A DNA stretch of 64,000 bases from Reyranella massiliensis 521 (GTDB lineage Bacteria; Pseudomonadota; Alphaproteobacteria; Reyranellales; Reyranellaceae). The DNA lies in NCBI RefSeq assembly GCF_000312425.1, contig NZ_HE997181.1, positions 4,406,045-4,470,044 of the forward strand. The letters are read 5' to 3'. The number at the start of each line of letters is the position of its first letter. Positions within the stretch are counted from its first letter, which is position 1. The notes below the pieces were generated by a model. That model saw only the letters and a list, made by a program, of their open reading frames with translations, was not told the origin of the DNA and did not search any database. Shown here piece after piece: positions 36,901 through 45,448 of the stretch. Made by a program: the position numbers and the translations under genes.

Positions 36901-37788
36901 ATGCGCTTCGATCTCACCGACCTCCGCCTTTTCCGCCATGTCGTCGAGACGGAAAGCATCACGCGCGGCGCCGAACGGACACACCTGGCGCTGGCGTCCG
37001 CGAGTGCGCGCATCCGGGGCATGGAAGAGGTACTGGGTGTCCCGCTCCTCAAGCGGGGCCGGCGCGGCGTCCAGCCGACCGATGCCGGACGTGCCCTGCT
37101 CGACCATGCGCGTATCGTACTGCAGCAGATCGAGACCATGCGCGGCGAGCTGGGCGCCTATTCGCGCGGTCTCAAGGGCCACGTGCGGCTGCTCGCCAAC
37201 ACCGCAGCCATGTCCGAGCATTTGCCCGCGTTGCTGGCGGACTTCCTGGCAGCCAATCCAAGCATCGACCTCGACCTCGAAGATCGCGAGAGCCCGGCAA
37301 TCGCTGCCGCCATCGCCGCAGGCGACGCCGATATCGGCATCGCGACCGAGGTCTCGCTTGTGCCGGGCCTCGAAAGCCATCCTTTTCGCCCTGACCGGCT
37401 GGTACTGGCCGTTGCGGCGGGCCATCGGCTCGCCGGTCGACGTCAGGTCGGATTCGCCGAACTGCTGGATCTCGATTTCGTTGGCCTGACACGCGGCACG
37501 GCGCTCGACGAGCATGTGACACGGCATGCTACCCGGCTCGGGCGGCCGATGCGGCTCCGGGTCAGGGCGAACAGTCTCGACGCGGTCTGCGCCATGGTGG
37601 CGGCCGGCGTCGGCGTGGGCATCGTGCCGGAGGCGACAGCACGCCGTCAGCGGCGTGCCCTGCCGCTCGCCATGGTGCGTATCGCCGAGCCCTGGGCCAC
37701 CCGCCAGCTCACGCTCTGCGTCCGTGATTCCCGTCACCTGTCACGACCGGCGCGGCGGCTCTTGGACGCCCTCAGAAGGAGCGCCTAG
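36901..37788 (+). CDS. LysR-family transcriptional regulator
   Basis: 295 residues, with GAAGGAG before ATG 36901. The winged HTH is at 1-60 (LRLFRHVVETESITRGAERTHLALASASARIRGMEE), and the effector domain occupies about 90-290, with GLTRGTALDEHVTRHA and VAAGVGVGIVPEA as cleft motifs. It is divergent from the TauE-like exporter gene, the usual geometry for control of that gene by a LysR protein; that is inference. Its stop overlaps the stop of the convergent Lrp gene by 4 bases. Confidence 0.92.
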   Translation: MRFDLTDLRLFRHVVETESITRGAERTHLALASASARIRGMEEVLGVPLLKRGRRGVQPTDAGRALLDHARIVLQQIETMRGELGAYSRGLKGHVRLLANTAAMSEHLPALLADFLAANPSIDLDLEDRESPAIAAAIAAGDADIGIATEVSLVPGLESHPFRPDRLVLAVAAGHRLAGRRQVGFAELLDLDFVGLTRGTALDEHVTRHATRLGRPMRLRVRANSLDAVCAMVAAGVGVGIVPEATARRQRRALPLAMVRIAEPWATRQLTLCVRDSRHLSRPARRLLDALRRSA

Positions 37789-38264
37789 CGCTTGCGTGTC
37801 GGCTTCAAGTCGGTGGCGATCGGATAAGCCGTGGTCGACTTCACCCGCTCCATCGAGAACCGCGAAGTGACGTTCTTCAGCGGCATGGTGTCGATCAGCT
37901 TCTTGTAGAAGGCGTCGTAGGCCTGCATGTCGGTCACGGCGACCCGCAGCATGTAGTCGATGTCGCCGGCCATGCGGTGAAACTCCATCACCTCGGGCAT
38001 GGCGGTGACGGTCTGGGCGAACTTCGACAGCCACGCCGAGGAATGGTCGCCGGTCTCGATAGAGACGAACACGGTCAGCCCCATGCCGATGGACTCCGGC
38101 GAGATCAGCGCCACCCTCTTCAGGATGATGCCGGCCTTCTCGAGGCGCTGGATTCGCTTCCAGCACGGGCTTTGCGACAGCCCGACCCGATGCGCAATCT
38201 GCGCCAGTGAAAGGCTCGCATCCTCCTGGAGGAGAGCCACGATCTTCCTGTCGATCGCATCCAT
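37785..38264 (-). CDS. Lrp/AsnC-family transcriptional regulator
   Basis: 159 residues. HTH at about 4-55 (DRKIVALLQEDASLSLAQIAHRVGLSQSPCWKRIQRLE), then the RAM ligand-binding/oligomerisation domain (AMPEVMEFHRMAGDIDYMLRVAV, 87-109). It is of normal Lrp length and would respond to an amino acid or related effector. Its target is not evident: the neighbours upstream are a small unknown gene and the TAXI receptor. It is convergent with the LysR gene. Confidence 0.93.
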   Translation of the reverse strand: MDAIDRKIVALLQEDASLSLAQIAHRVGLSQSPCWKRIQRLEKAGIILKRVALISPESIGMGLTVFVSIETGDHSSAWLSKFAQTVTAMPEVMEFHRMAGDIDYMLRVAVTDMQAYDAFYKKLIDTMPLKNVTSRFSMERVKSTTAYPIATDLKPTRKR

Positions 38265-38297
38265 GATTGAAATACCTGTGGTCGGCCTGCGGCCAGT

Positions 38298-38570
38298 CTA
38301 GACCGGAAGCGACTCCAGACGCACGGGGGCGCCGAGCCGGAGGCTGAGTGTCTCGGCCAACCCGTCGATGTCGCCGTCCACCGGACCGGCATGGCTCGCC
38401 AGCCGCGGATCGGCGCCGTTGAACCAGGACAGCCGCCAGATTCCGCCCTCACAGACCACCGAGCCGACCACGTGGCCGTGCACGGAAATGGTCCAAAGGG
38501 AGGGCTCGTCCTGAGCCGCCTGGATCAGGCGGGCAGCATGCGCAATGAGATTGGTCGCAAGGCTCAACAT
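38298..38570 (-). CDS. Short hypothetical protein
   Basis: 90 residues with no recognised family. The sequence shows two or three predicted strands (WTISVHGHVVGSVVCEGGIWRLSWFNG) and a C-terminal helix-turn (DGLAETLSLRLGAPVRLESLPV), which looks like a small alpha/beta protein. The ribosome site is weak. The start at 38570 lies 128 bases after the TAXI receptor stop and its stop 33 bases before the Lrp start. It is kept as a gene because codon use is like the neighbours, but it could be spurious. Confidence 0.5.
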   Translation of the reverse strand: MLSLATNLIAHAARLIQAAQDEPSLWTISVHGHVVGSVVCEGGIWRLSWFNGADPRLASHAGPVDGDIDGLAETLSLRLGAPVRLESLPV

Positions 38571-38662
38571 GAGCCGGAGTCTAGAAGCCGACCGACAGCA
38601 GCAGCAATGAAACGCGCCGTCGAAATGCCGGCAGCCGGCGGCAGAAACACCTCCGCCAATGC

Positions 38663-38689
38663 GCCAGGAGAGAATTTTCCTCTCCTGGC
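38663..38689 (-). terminator. Hairpin after the TAXI receptor gene
   Basis: A perfect 10-base-pair stem (GCCAGGAGAG with CTCTCCTGGC) around a 7-base AT-rich loop begins 9 bases beyond the stop of the TAXI receptor gene. It is placed to end the whole - strand unit 45.9-38.7 kb. There is no U-run after it, so Rho or pausing may be needed. Confidence 0.5.
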
Positions 38690-38698
38690 AGGCATTGC

Positions 38699-39646
38699 TT
38701 ACTTGATCAGCCCCTGCTCCTCGTAGAAACGCCTGACGCCTGGATGCAGCACATCGAGCGACGGCACGGCTGCCAGCGTGTTCTTCGCAGTGCTCTGGCC
38801 GAGTTGGCGCGGGCTGAGGCCGCCGCGTTCGACGCGATGCAAGCCCGCCGCAAGCCGATAGCCAACGGTCTCGTCGAGATCGGGCCGCCCTAGAATGAAG
38901 CTCCAGGAGCCTACGCTGTGGATCGGTTCGGATTGGCCAGCATAGAGACCGGCCTGAACGGTGAAGCGGTGCAGAAAGTCGTACTTCGCCACGATGCGAT
39001 CCGTTTCCTCGGCCGTCGGCACGACGAAGCGCACGCCGTTGGGATTGTTGGCGATGGTGACAAAGCCCGGCCAGCGCAGGCCGCCGCCCCAGAGCGCCGA
39101 TGCCGTACCGTCGATCACCATGGCCGGGCCATCAGAAAGCCGTTCCGTGTAGATCGACTCGAAATACGTGTCGACGTCGAGCCCCATGCCGTCCATCACG
39201 TAGCGCCCCTGGACGGCAAGCCCCGAACTGCGTGTATTCCAGACGACCGGCCGGCCCCGGAGATCGGTGATCGAGCGGTAGCGGCTGTCGGCGCGTACCG
39301 CAAACATGCCGGGAGTCGCATACATGACGGAGATGACGGTGACTTTCGTCGCTGGCTTGCCCGTGAACAGCTCGTGCACCACCTCGCCGAAGGCGAATCC
39401 GATGTCGAGTTCGCCTCGCTCCAGCATCGGCACATTGTCGAGGGTACCGCGCGTCGTGCGCTCCCGCATCTCCAGCGACGGCTCCACCGACTTGAGAGCA
39501 TCGACAAAGGCGCCGCCATAGAGGACGAAGGCCCCTCCCTCCGCGGCCGTACCAACACTTACTTTCATGGGTGCTGCTGCCGCATCACGCAGCAATATCA
39601 ATCCTGGCAGCGACGCGAGCATCGAACGGCGAGCAACAGAAGCCAT
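38699..39646 (-). CDS. TAXI-family TRAP transporter solute receptor
   Basis: 315 residues from ATG 39646 (a TTG at 39664 is possible). The N-terminus MASVARRSMLASLPGLILL with a double arginine is an export signal. Family blocks: SVGTAAEGGAFVLYGGAFVDAL, RTTRGTLDNVPMLERGELDIGF and SSGLAVQGRYVMDGMGLD. TAXI receptors bind dicarboxylates or amino acids in the periplasm for a fused TRAP membrane protein, which is not in the window. It lies 70 bases after soxA on the same strand; a role in supplying that system is possible but unproven. Confidence 0.85.
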   Translation of the reverse strand: MASVARRSMLASLPGLILLRDAAAAPMKVSVGTAAEGGAFVLYGGAFVDALKSVEPSLEMRERTTRGTLDNVPMLERGELDIGFAFGEVVHELFTGKPATKVTVISVMYATPGMFAVRADSRYRSITDLRGRPVVWNTRSSGLAVQGRYVMDGMGLDVDTYFESIYTERLSDGPAMVIDGTASALWGGGLRWPGFVTIANNPNGVRFVVPTAEETDRIVAKYDFLHRFTVQAGLYAGQSEPIHSVGSWSFILGRPDLDETVGYRLAAGLHRVERGGLSPRQLGQSTAKNTLAAVPSLDVLHPGVRRFYEEQGLIK

Positions 39647-39716
39647 GCGCCATGATACCGGCAATCAGGAACGTCCCTAAGTGCGACCTACCCCGCTGCA
39701 CTGCATGACAAAACTC

Positions 39717-40493
39717 TCAAGGTCTGACGCCTGGCGACTCCAGGATCATGCCCTTGGCGCGGTCCATGAGGTAAAGCTCCAGAGCGACATATTCCGGCGC
39801 CCCCATAGGATAGGGCTCGGCGCGGATACCGATCAGGCAGTTGCGCAGGCGCCGGCGCAGCGAGCCCGGCCCCTGCCATTCGAGGCGGTAGATCGGATAG
39901 CCTGTGGGATGGGCCTGCGGGATGGTCACGCCAGCGAGCTTCTTGCCGGCATTGTCGTCATGGCAGATGACGCAGGACAGGTTGAGCTGCCCCTGCCGGC
40001 GCCCATAAATCTCCGCGCCCTGCTCGCGCCAGACCGCCAGTCTTGGATCGTCGGGCGGCGTGATCGGCAGTCCTCGCGATTGCCGCGACACGAATGCAAG
40101 GAGTGCAAGCATGTCCTGGCTTTCCAGCGGCAGCGGTGCGGCTTTCTGGTTGTCGACGCGACAGAGGTTGATGCGCCCCTCGAGATCGACGGGCATGTCG
40201 GCACCGGACGGTATCGCCGGATAGCGCGCCGCCACGCCCTTCATACTGACGTTCGCTGCGGCGTGGCAATCGGCGCAGGATTTGTCGGCCGATCCGGTAC
40301 GTTGTTCCCAGATCTTCGCGCCTTGCTGCACGAACAACATGCCGGGGTTGGCCGTATCGTCGTCCTGCATCTGCTGCAGGGCCGCCCCCATATCCTGATA
40401 GCCGGAGCGACGCTTATCTCCACCGCCCTGCGCGAGGGCGAGCGACGCACCGAACACGACGGCAAGCGCGATACCGAAGCGCAGCCCAGTCAT
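39717..40493 (-). CDS. soxA: SoxA, di-heme cytochrome c of the thiosulfate-conjugating complex
   Basis: 258 residues, starting in an ATGA overlap with soxZ. Signal peptide 1-21 (ALA/Q). Two heme c sites CADCH (73-77) and CVICH (174-178), and the conserved catalytic Cys219 in RRRLRNCLIGIRAEPYP, which in known SoxA proteins is the persulfidated heme ligand. The ending LELYLMDRAKGMILESPGVR is also conserved. With SoxX it would attach a sulfur compound to a SoxY-type carrier in the periplasm. All catalytic residues are intact, although the carrier beside it is atypical. Confidence 0.92.
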   Translation of the reverse strand: MTGLRFGIALAVVFGASLALAQGGGDKRRSGYQDMGAALQQMQDDDTANPGMLFVQQGAKIWEQRTGSADKSCADCHAAANVSMKGVAARYPAIPSGADMPVDLEGRINLCRVDNQKAAPLPLESQDMLALLAFVSRQSRGLPITPPDDPRLAVWREQGAEIYGRRQGQLNLSCVICHDDNAGKKLAGVTIPQAHPTGYPIYRLEWQGPGSLRRRLRNCLIGIRAEPYPMGAPEYVALELYLMDRAKGMILESPGVRP

Positions 40494-40810
40494 TCGACGG
40501 CGATCGCGACCTGCTCCTCGACGGCAAAGCCCTGGTCGCCGGTCCAACGCAGGCGGATCGTGCCGCTCTCGGCCGCGACGACGAAGAACGAGACAAAGGG
40601 GTTGGCCGAGATAGCGGGCGACATCTCCAGGGCGAAGACTTCCACGTCATTCCAGGTCGCAGTGAAATGCTCGATGATGTTGCGCGGAATGATCTGGCCG
40701 TTGGGACCGGGCCGGAAGCCGGTCTCCATGAGGTGCATGATCAGCGCCTTGATCTCGATCACGTCGCCGCGCCTGGCCGTCTTCGGTGCGTTGACGAGGA
40801 TATTGGCCAT
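40490..40810 (-). CDS. soxZ: SoxZ, carrier-complex subunit
   Basis: 106 residues, an immunoglobulin-like beta protein without signal peptide, as usual for SoxZ, which is exported with SoxY. Family features: GDVIEIKALIMHLMETGFRP near the N-terminus, PRNIIEHFTATWNDVEVF in the middle, and NPFVSFFVVAAESGTIRLRWTG. The start overlaps the SoxY-like gene stop by one base and the stop overlaps soxA, so all three are made together. It is expected to dimerise with the AACLE-arm SoxY-like protein at 40.8-41.3 kb. Confidence 0.92.
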   Translation of the reverse strand: MANILVNAPKTARRGDVIEIKALIMHLMETGFRPGPNGQIIPRNIIEHFTATWNDVEVFALEMSPAISANPFVSFFVVAAESGTIRLRWTGDQGFAVEEQVAIAVE

Positions 40811-41253
40811 CAGGTCGCCTCCTCGAGGCAGGCGGCCAGGGTCACGATCACGTCGGCGCTGGCGCTCCAGAATCTGCCGTCGCTGGTCTCGGCGATGGCT
40901 ACGATCTTCTGACTGTCGCCGAGCTTGATCCGCGTACCGATGATCGCCTTGCCGTTACGCGCCGAAAGCTTCGCCGTAAGGACGTTTGGCTGCGGGTTCT
41001 TCTCGTTGAAGACATGGATGGCCTTCACATAGTCGCCGTCCGTCATCGGGCTCTCCACCGAGACGGTGAGCGGTACGGTGTTGCCGTTCTCGATCAGAGG
41101 CGGCATGTCGAGCTTGACCCGCTCTTCACGCACGGCTGAACCACCGACGACCTTGCGGATCGCCTCGGCCATCGAGTCGGGCGTTGCCGCTGCGCGGTCG
41201 AACGGCAGGAGAGCAAGAACAGCAGTGCCGGCAAGGAAACGACGTCGATCCAT
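40810..41253 (-). CDS. SoxY paralogue with AACLE arm in place of GGCGG
   Basis: 147 residues. The N-terminus MDRRRFLAGTAVLALLPF is a twin-arginine signal like that of SoxY. The Ig-like core (NTVPLTVSVESPMTDGDYVKAIHVF) and the last strand ADVIVTLA are SoxY-like. True SoxY ends in GGCGG, whose Cys carries the sulfur substrate on a flexible arm; here the end is AACLEEAT with Cys142. A family called SoxY-related AACIE arm protein exists (recognised from memory) and fits. The Cys is kept, so a carrier role is likely, but the bulkier arm implies a different partner or substrate. Start directly abuts the soxX stop. Confidence 0.88.
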   Translation of the reverse strand: MDRRRFLAGTAVLALLPFDRAAATPDSMAEAIRKVVGGSAVREERVKLDMPPLIENGNTVPLTVSVESPMTDGDYVKAIHVFNEKNPQPNVLTAKLSARNGKAIIGTRIKLGDSQKIVAIAETSDGRFWSASADVIVTLAACLEEAT

Positions 41254-41682
41254 TCAGTCCTTCAGGGTCACGAGATAGGCCACGACATCCTCGACCTGGG
41301 CGGCCGTCAGAATGGTCTTGCCTTCGAAATTACGGGCGACACGTTGTAGCCCGGTCGTCCGATAGTAGGGCGGCATGATCGTGTCGGCATTGAGACGCGA
41401 ACCGTCGACGATGCGCAAGCGCAACTGCCCCGCCGACCACCGTGTCCCCGCACCGGCCAGACTGGGCGCCAGATCGCCCTGGAAGCGCTCCTCGGCGATC
41501 GGTCCGCTGTGGCAAAGCAGACAGAGGCCGACGCTGCGATTGGCCACGATGGCGCGTCCGCGCGCGGCATCGCCGGACTGGCCGGTCAACGACTTGGGAA
41601 TGGCATCGCCCACGACCTGCTGCGCCATAGCGACCGGCGCCATCACGACCAACGCAAGGGCGAGCAGGTACCGGCACCGCAT
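41254..41682 (-). CDS. soxX: SoxX, monoheme cytochrome c
   Basis: 142 residues from ATG 41682, four bases after the flavoprotein stop. Signal peptide 1-20 (AMA/Q). One heme c site CLLCH (54-58) and the axial Met103 in DTIMPPYYRTTGLQRVA; RFQGDLAPSLAGAGTRW and the ending AAQVEDVVAYLVTLKD are diagnostic of SoxX. It forms the SoxXA complex and receives electrons during conjugation of a sulfur compound to the carrier Cys. In most genomes soxX is next to soxY, Z and A, as here, but then soxB and soxCD also follow; they are missing. Confidence 0.92.
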   Translation of the reverse strand: MRCRYLLALALVVMAPVAMAQQVVGDAIPKSLTGQSGDAARGRAIVANRSVGLCLLCHSGPIAEERFQGDLAPSLAGAGTRWSAGQLRLRIVDGSRLNADTIMPPYYRTTGLQRVARNFEGKTILTAAQVEDVVAYLVTLKD

Positions 41683-41686
41683 GGCG

Positions 41687-42949
41687 TCAGCCGTAGACCT
41701 CGGTCGTGATCGTGCGGAACCAGCTCGACGCGTAGAGCGCCTCCTGGCCGCGCAGGCCACCCACGGCCTCGAGCGGGCTGACGCCGCCCGCCCCCGGAAT
41801 GTCGGCAAGCTGGCCGTTGGTCGGCCGATAGACGCCGGCAATGGAGATCCCGTAGTCGGCGGCGACAAGGCTGTAGCAGGTATTGATCAGGATCGGATCG
41901 GGCGGCGTGCGGCCGGCCAGCAGCTCGACGATCGCGACGGCGCAGACCTTGGCCTGGGCGTTTGCCGCGAAGGCCGATTTGGGCATCCCGCCCATGATTG
42001 CCGCATCGCCCAGCACATGGATGCCCGGCCGCAGAGTCGATTCGAAAGTAACCGGCTCGACCGGACACCAGCCCGTGCGGTCCGCCACGCCAGCCTGTGC
42101 AGCGATGGCGCCGGCGCGCTGCGGCGGGATGACGTTGGCGACGGCGGCCTTGTGGCTGCCGAACTCGGTAACCAGGGTCAACGTCGCGGGATCGACCGAC
42201 GTCACCTTGCCGCCCTGGCTCAGCGGCACCCATTCGATCAGGCCGGGATAGAGTTCCGCCCAGCCGTTCTGGAACAGGCGTTGTTTGGAAAAGGCGTCCT
42301 TGGCATCGAGCAACAGCAGCTTCGACTTCGGCTTCCAGATGTTGAGCCAGTAGGCGATCAGGCTGGCGCGCTCGTAAGGACCCGGCGGACAGCGGAAGGG
42401 ATTGGCCGGCGCCGACATGACCACGAGACCGCCGTCCGGCATGGATTGAAGCTGCTGGCGCAGCAGCACCGTCTGCGCTCCAGCCTTCCAGGCATGCGGC
42501 ATCTTCTGCGCCGCCGCCTCGTCGTAGCCGGGAATGGCGGTCCAGTTGAAGTCGATACCCGGTGACATCACGAGCCGGTCGTAGGAAAGCCGGTTGCCGT
42601 CGGCCAGGGTCACGGCTTTGGCATCGACATCGACGGCCGTTGCGCTGGTTTCCGCGACCGTGACGCCCGCCCGTTTGACGCCATCGTAGCGAAACTGTTG
42701 CTGCCCGATCTCGCGCAGATCGGCGAGCACCGAGTTGCTGAAGGGACACGAGGTGTAGACGGGATTGGGCTCGACCAGCGTGACGGTGAGCCTTGGCTCC
42801 AATGCCTTCAAGGTACGCGCCGCCGTGGCGCCGGCAAAGCCGCCGCCGATCACGACGACTCGGCCGGCGCCGGCGCTCTGGGCCGAGACGACGGACGGCG
42901 CCATGCCGGCCGCGGCGCTGAGCTTCAGGAAATGGCGACGCGTCGACAT
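41687..42949 (-). CDS. fccB: FccB-like flavocytochrome c sulfide dehydrogenase flavoprotein
   Basis: 420 residues with a Tat signal (MSTRRHFLKLSAAAGM). FAD site VVVIGGGFAG (31-40). Three cysteines of FccB are conserved: Cys68 in YTSCPFSN, the expected covalent FAD attachment; and Cys187 (FRCPPGPYERA) with Cys358 (NTCYSLVAADYG), the redox-active disulfide, spaced 171 apart. The C-terminal FCSD flavin-binding domain is present. In Chromatium the partner is a cytochrome c; here a monoheme cytochrome gene lies 6 bases upstream. It would oxidise sulfide or a bound persulfide in the periplasm. Confidence 0.9.
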   Translation of the reverse strand: MSTRRHFLKLSAAAGMAPSVVSAQSAGAGRVVVIGGGFAGATAARTLKALEPRLTVTLVEPNPVYTSCPFSNSVLADLREIGQQQFRYDGVKRAGVTVAETSATAVDVDAKAVTLADGNRLSYDRLVMSPGIDFNWTAIPGYDEAAAQKMPHAWKAGAQTVLLRQQLQSMPDGGLVVMSAPANPFRCPPGPYERASLIAYWLNIWKPKSKLLLLDAKDAFSKQRLFQNGWAELYPGLIEWVPLSQGGKVTSVDPATLTLVTEFGSHKAAVANVIPPQRAGAIAAQAGVADRTGWCPVEPVTFESTLRPGIHVLGDAAIMGGMPKSAFAANAQAKVCAVAIVELLAGRTPPDPILINTCYSLVAADYGISIAGVYRPTNGQLADIPGAGGVSPLEAVGGLRGQEALYASSWFRTITTEVYG

Positions 42950-42955
42950 GCAGCA

Positions 42956-43264
42956 CTACTCCGGCTGCGCGGCGAACCAGGCCGCGATGGCCTCGATCTG
43001 CTGGTCGTCGAAGCCCTTGGCGATGCGGCCCATCACGCTCGACGGCCAGGCGCCGCTCCGATACTCGCGCATGAAGGTGACGATGTCCGCCGCCTTGCGC
43101 CCGGCGATGCGCGGGATCACCGAGTCGGCGATCTTCATGCTCGCGTGGCAGCCGGTGCACGAACTCGCCCCCGGTGGACCGCCGGGCGGCCCATCTGCCG
43201 CCCGAACGGGTCCGCCCGCCATCAATAATGCCGCAGCCAGGCCCGGCAGCAGCAGACGATGCAT
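42956..43264 (-). CDS. Monoheme cytochrome c (FccA/SoxE-like size)
   Basis: 102 residues from ATG 43264, overlapping the molybdenum subunit stop by one base. Signal peptide about 1-23 (VRAADG), a Pro/Gly-rich linker, one heme site CTGCH (about 37-41), and an axial Met in SVMGRIAKGF. It lies between a molybdenum hydroxylase and an FccB-like flavoprotein and could accept electrons from either or both. Its small size is like the single-heme FccA partner of sulfide dehydrogenases. This double position is the physical link between the two halves of the operon. Confidence 0.88.
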   Translation of the reverse strand: MHRLLLPGLAAALLMAGGPVRAADGPPGGPPGASSCTGCHASMKIADSVIPRIAGRKAADIVTFMREYRSGAWPSSVMGRIAKGFDDQQIEAIAAWFAAQPE

Positions 43265-45432
43265 CAAGCGCCCTTCTTGAGGTCTTGATTCATCAGCGGC
43301 AGGTTGCGCACGCGCTTGCCCGTCGCCTTGGCGATCGCGTTCAGCACCGCCGGTGCCGCCACCGCAATCGTCGGTTCGCCGACGCCGCCCCAGAAATCAT
43401 GCGTCGGCACCAGCACGGTCTCCACCTGCGGCATCTCGTCGATGCGCATCACGTTGTAGCTGTCGAAGTTGGTCTGTTCGACGACGCCGTCCTTGACGGT
43501 GATCTCGCCGTAGAGAGCCGCCGAGAGGCCATAGACGAACGAGCCTGCGACCTGGCGCTCGATCTGCGCCGGGTTCACGACATGGCCTGGGTTGGTCGCC
43601 GCCGTGATCTTGTGGATCTTGAGCGTACCGTCGGGGCTCACCGAGACCTCGGCGACGCCGGCGACGTAGCTGCCATAGCCCATGACCTGCGAGATGCCGT
43701 GAAAATGGCCCTCGGGCAGCGGCTTGCCGTAGCCCGCCTTGTCGCAAGCCGCCTTCAGCACCGCCGCCCATTTGGGCTTGAGGTACTTCAGGCGGAAGGC
43801 CAGCGGGTCCTGCCCTGCAGCCGCCGCCAGCTCGTCCATGAAGCATTCCATGTACACGGCGTTCTGGTTCACGTTCACGCCGCGCCAGAAACCCGCGGTG
43901 ATGTGCGGGTTGCGCATGGCGTGATCGATCATGAGGTTCGGGATGTCGTAGCCGTAGGCCGCCTCGACACCCGTCTGCATGAGGCCCTGGAAGGCGACCG
44001 GATCCATGCCGTTCACGAGGTTCTGCGGCAGCAACGAGGCCAGGATCGACTGGCCCGAGATGCGAATCTGCAGCCCGACCAGATTGCCTTGCGCATCGAG
44101 ACCGCCGGTCAGCTTGGCCATCGTGATCGGGTGATACTGGCAGTGCGTCATATCCTCTTCGCGCGACCAGATCAGCTTGATCGGCGTGCCGGGCATCTCC
44201 TTGGCGACCAGCACAGCCTGACGGACATAGTCCGAGCGGCCACGACGGCCGAAGCCGCCGCCCAGCAGCAGCTTGTAGACCTCGCACTTGCCGATGGGCA
44301 GACCCGAAGCTTCGGAAGCTGCCGCGAGGGCTGCTTCGCCGTTCTGCGTGCCGCACCAGACCTCGCACCTGTCGGCGGTGTAGCGCGCCGTGGCGTTCAT
44401 CGGCTCCATCGTGACGTGATGCTGGTAGGGGAAGCTGTACGTCGCCTCGACCTTCTTCGCCGCACCGGCAATCGCGGCCTTAGCGTCGCCCGCCTTGTTG
44501 CCGACGAAGGCTTCGTTGGCGTCGAGGCCTTCCTTCAGCATGGCGTCGATCGTGGACTGCTGGACCTTGCCCAGCTCGCCGACATCCCATTCGCTGGTCA
44601 CGGCCGCGAGCGCCGACTGGGCATGCCAGTAGGTGTCGGCCACCACGACGACGGCATTGCCGTCGATCGCGAGGATCTTCTTCACGCCCGGCATCTTTTC
44701 GGCCTTGGCGGCATCGAAGCTCTTGAGCTTGCCGCCGATCACCGGGCAGGCCCGCACCGTGGCGACCAGCATGCCGGGCATGGTGTAGTCCATGCCGTAG
44801 ATCTGCTTGCCGGTGACCTTGTCGACCGTGTCGAGCCGCTTCAGCGGCTTGCCGGCGATCTTCCAGTCCTTGGGGTCCTTGAGCTTCACTTCCTTGGGCG
44901 GCTCGACCTGGGCCGCCGCCGCGGCGACCGCGCCGTAGGTGAGCTTCTTGTCCTTGTGGGTGATCACGCCCTTGTCGACGCTGCATTCGCTCGCCGGCAC
45001 CTTCCACTGTGCGGCGGCGGCGGCGATCAGCATCTCGCGCGCCATGGCGCCGCCTTCTCGGACATACTGGTTGCTCTCGCGAATGCCGCGGCTGCCGCCG
45101 GTCGAGAAGTTCTTCCAGACGCGGTTGCGCGCCAGGTTCTCTCCGGGGGTCGGATATTCCCAGGTCACCTTGTTCCAGTCGCATTCGAGCTCTTCGGCCA
45201 CGAGCTGACAGAGGCCGGTCAACGTGCCCTGCCCCATCTCGGAACGGGCAATGCGAATCACCACCTTGTCGTCGGGATGGATCACCACCCAGGCGTTGAG
45301 TTCCTTCACGGCCTGGGCATTCGCCTCGCCCTCATCGAGGAAAGGAACATGGAAGCCCAGCGAGAAACCGCCGGCGACGGCCGCGGTGCTTACCAGGAAG
45401 TTGCGCCGGCCGAGGGATGTCTGGATCGTCAT
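43264..45432 (-). CDS. Molybdenum hydroxylase large subunit (isoquinoline 1-oxidoreductase beta-like)
   Basis: 722 residues with a Tat signal (SLGRRNFLVSTAAVAGGFSL), so it is a periplasmic or membrane-attached enzyme. The xanthine-oxidase-family Mo domains are complete: VRIARSEMGQGTLTGLCQLV, GGGFGRRGRSDYVRQAVLVAK (Mo-cofactor contact), and the C-terminal catalytic Glu in FWGGVGEPTIAVAAPAVLNA. IorB and aldehyde dehydrogenases of this type oxidise N-heterocycles or aldehydes and give electrons to cytochromes. It follows the 2Fe-2S gene by 16 bases. A sulfur role has not been described to my knowledge. Confidence 0.9.
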   Translation of the reverse strand: MTIQTSLGRRNFLVSTAAVAGGFSLGFHVPFLDEGEANAQAVKELNAWVVIHPDDKVVIRIARSEMGQGTLTGLCQLVAEELECDWNKVTWEYPTPGENLARNRVWKNFSTGGSRGIRESNQYVREGGAMAREMLIAAAAAQWKVPASECSVDKGVITHKDKKLTYGAVAAAAAQVEPPKEVKLKDPKDWKIAGKPLKRLDTVDKVTGKQIYGMDYTMPGMLVATVRACPVIGGKLKSFDAAKAEKMPGVKKILAIDGNAVVVVADTYWHAQSALAAVTSEWDVGELGKVQQSTIDAMLKEGLDANEAFVGNKAGDAKAAIAGAAKKVEATYSFPYQHHVTMEPMNATARYTADRCEVWCGTQNGEAALAAASEASGLPIGKCEVYKLLLGGGFGRRGRSDYVRQAVLVAKEMPGTPIKLIWSREEDMTHCQYHPITMAKLTGGLDAQGNLVGLQIRISGQSILASLLPQNLVNGMDPVAFQGLMQTGVEAAYGYDIPNLMIDHAMRNPHITAGFWRGVNVNQNAVYMECFMDELAAAAGQDPLAFRLKYLKPKWAAVLKAACDKAGYGKPLPEGHFHGISQVMGYGSYVAGVAEVSVSPDGTLKIHKITAATNPGHVVNPAQIERQVAGSFVYGLSAALYGEITVKDGVVEQTNFDSYNVMRIDEMPQVETVLVPTHDFWGGVGEPTIAVAAPAVLNAIAKATGKRVRNLPLMNQDLKKGA

Positions 45433-45448
45433 GATGCGTCCTCCTCCT

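Noticed and set aside
40810..41253. SoxY truncated or frameshifted so as to lose GGCGG
   Set aside because: The frame is intact up to the overlap with soxZ and ends in AACLEEAT with the carrier Cys in place; this fits a paralogue family rather than damage.
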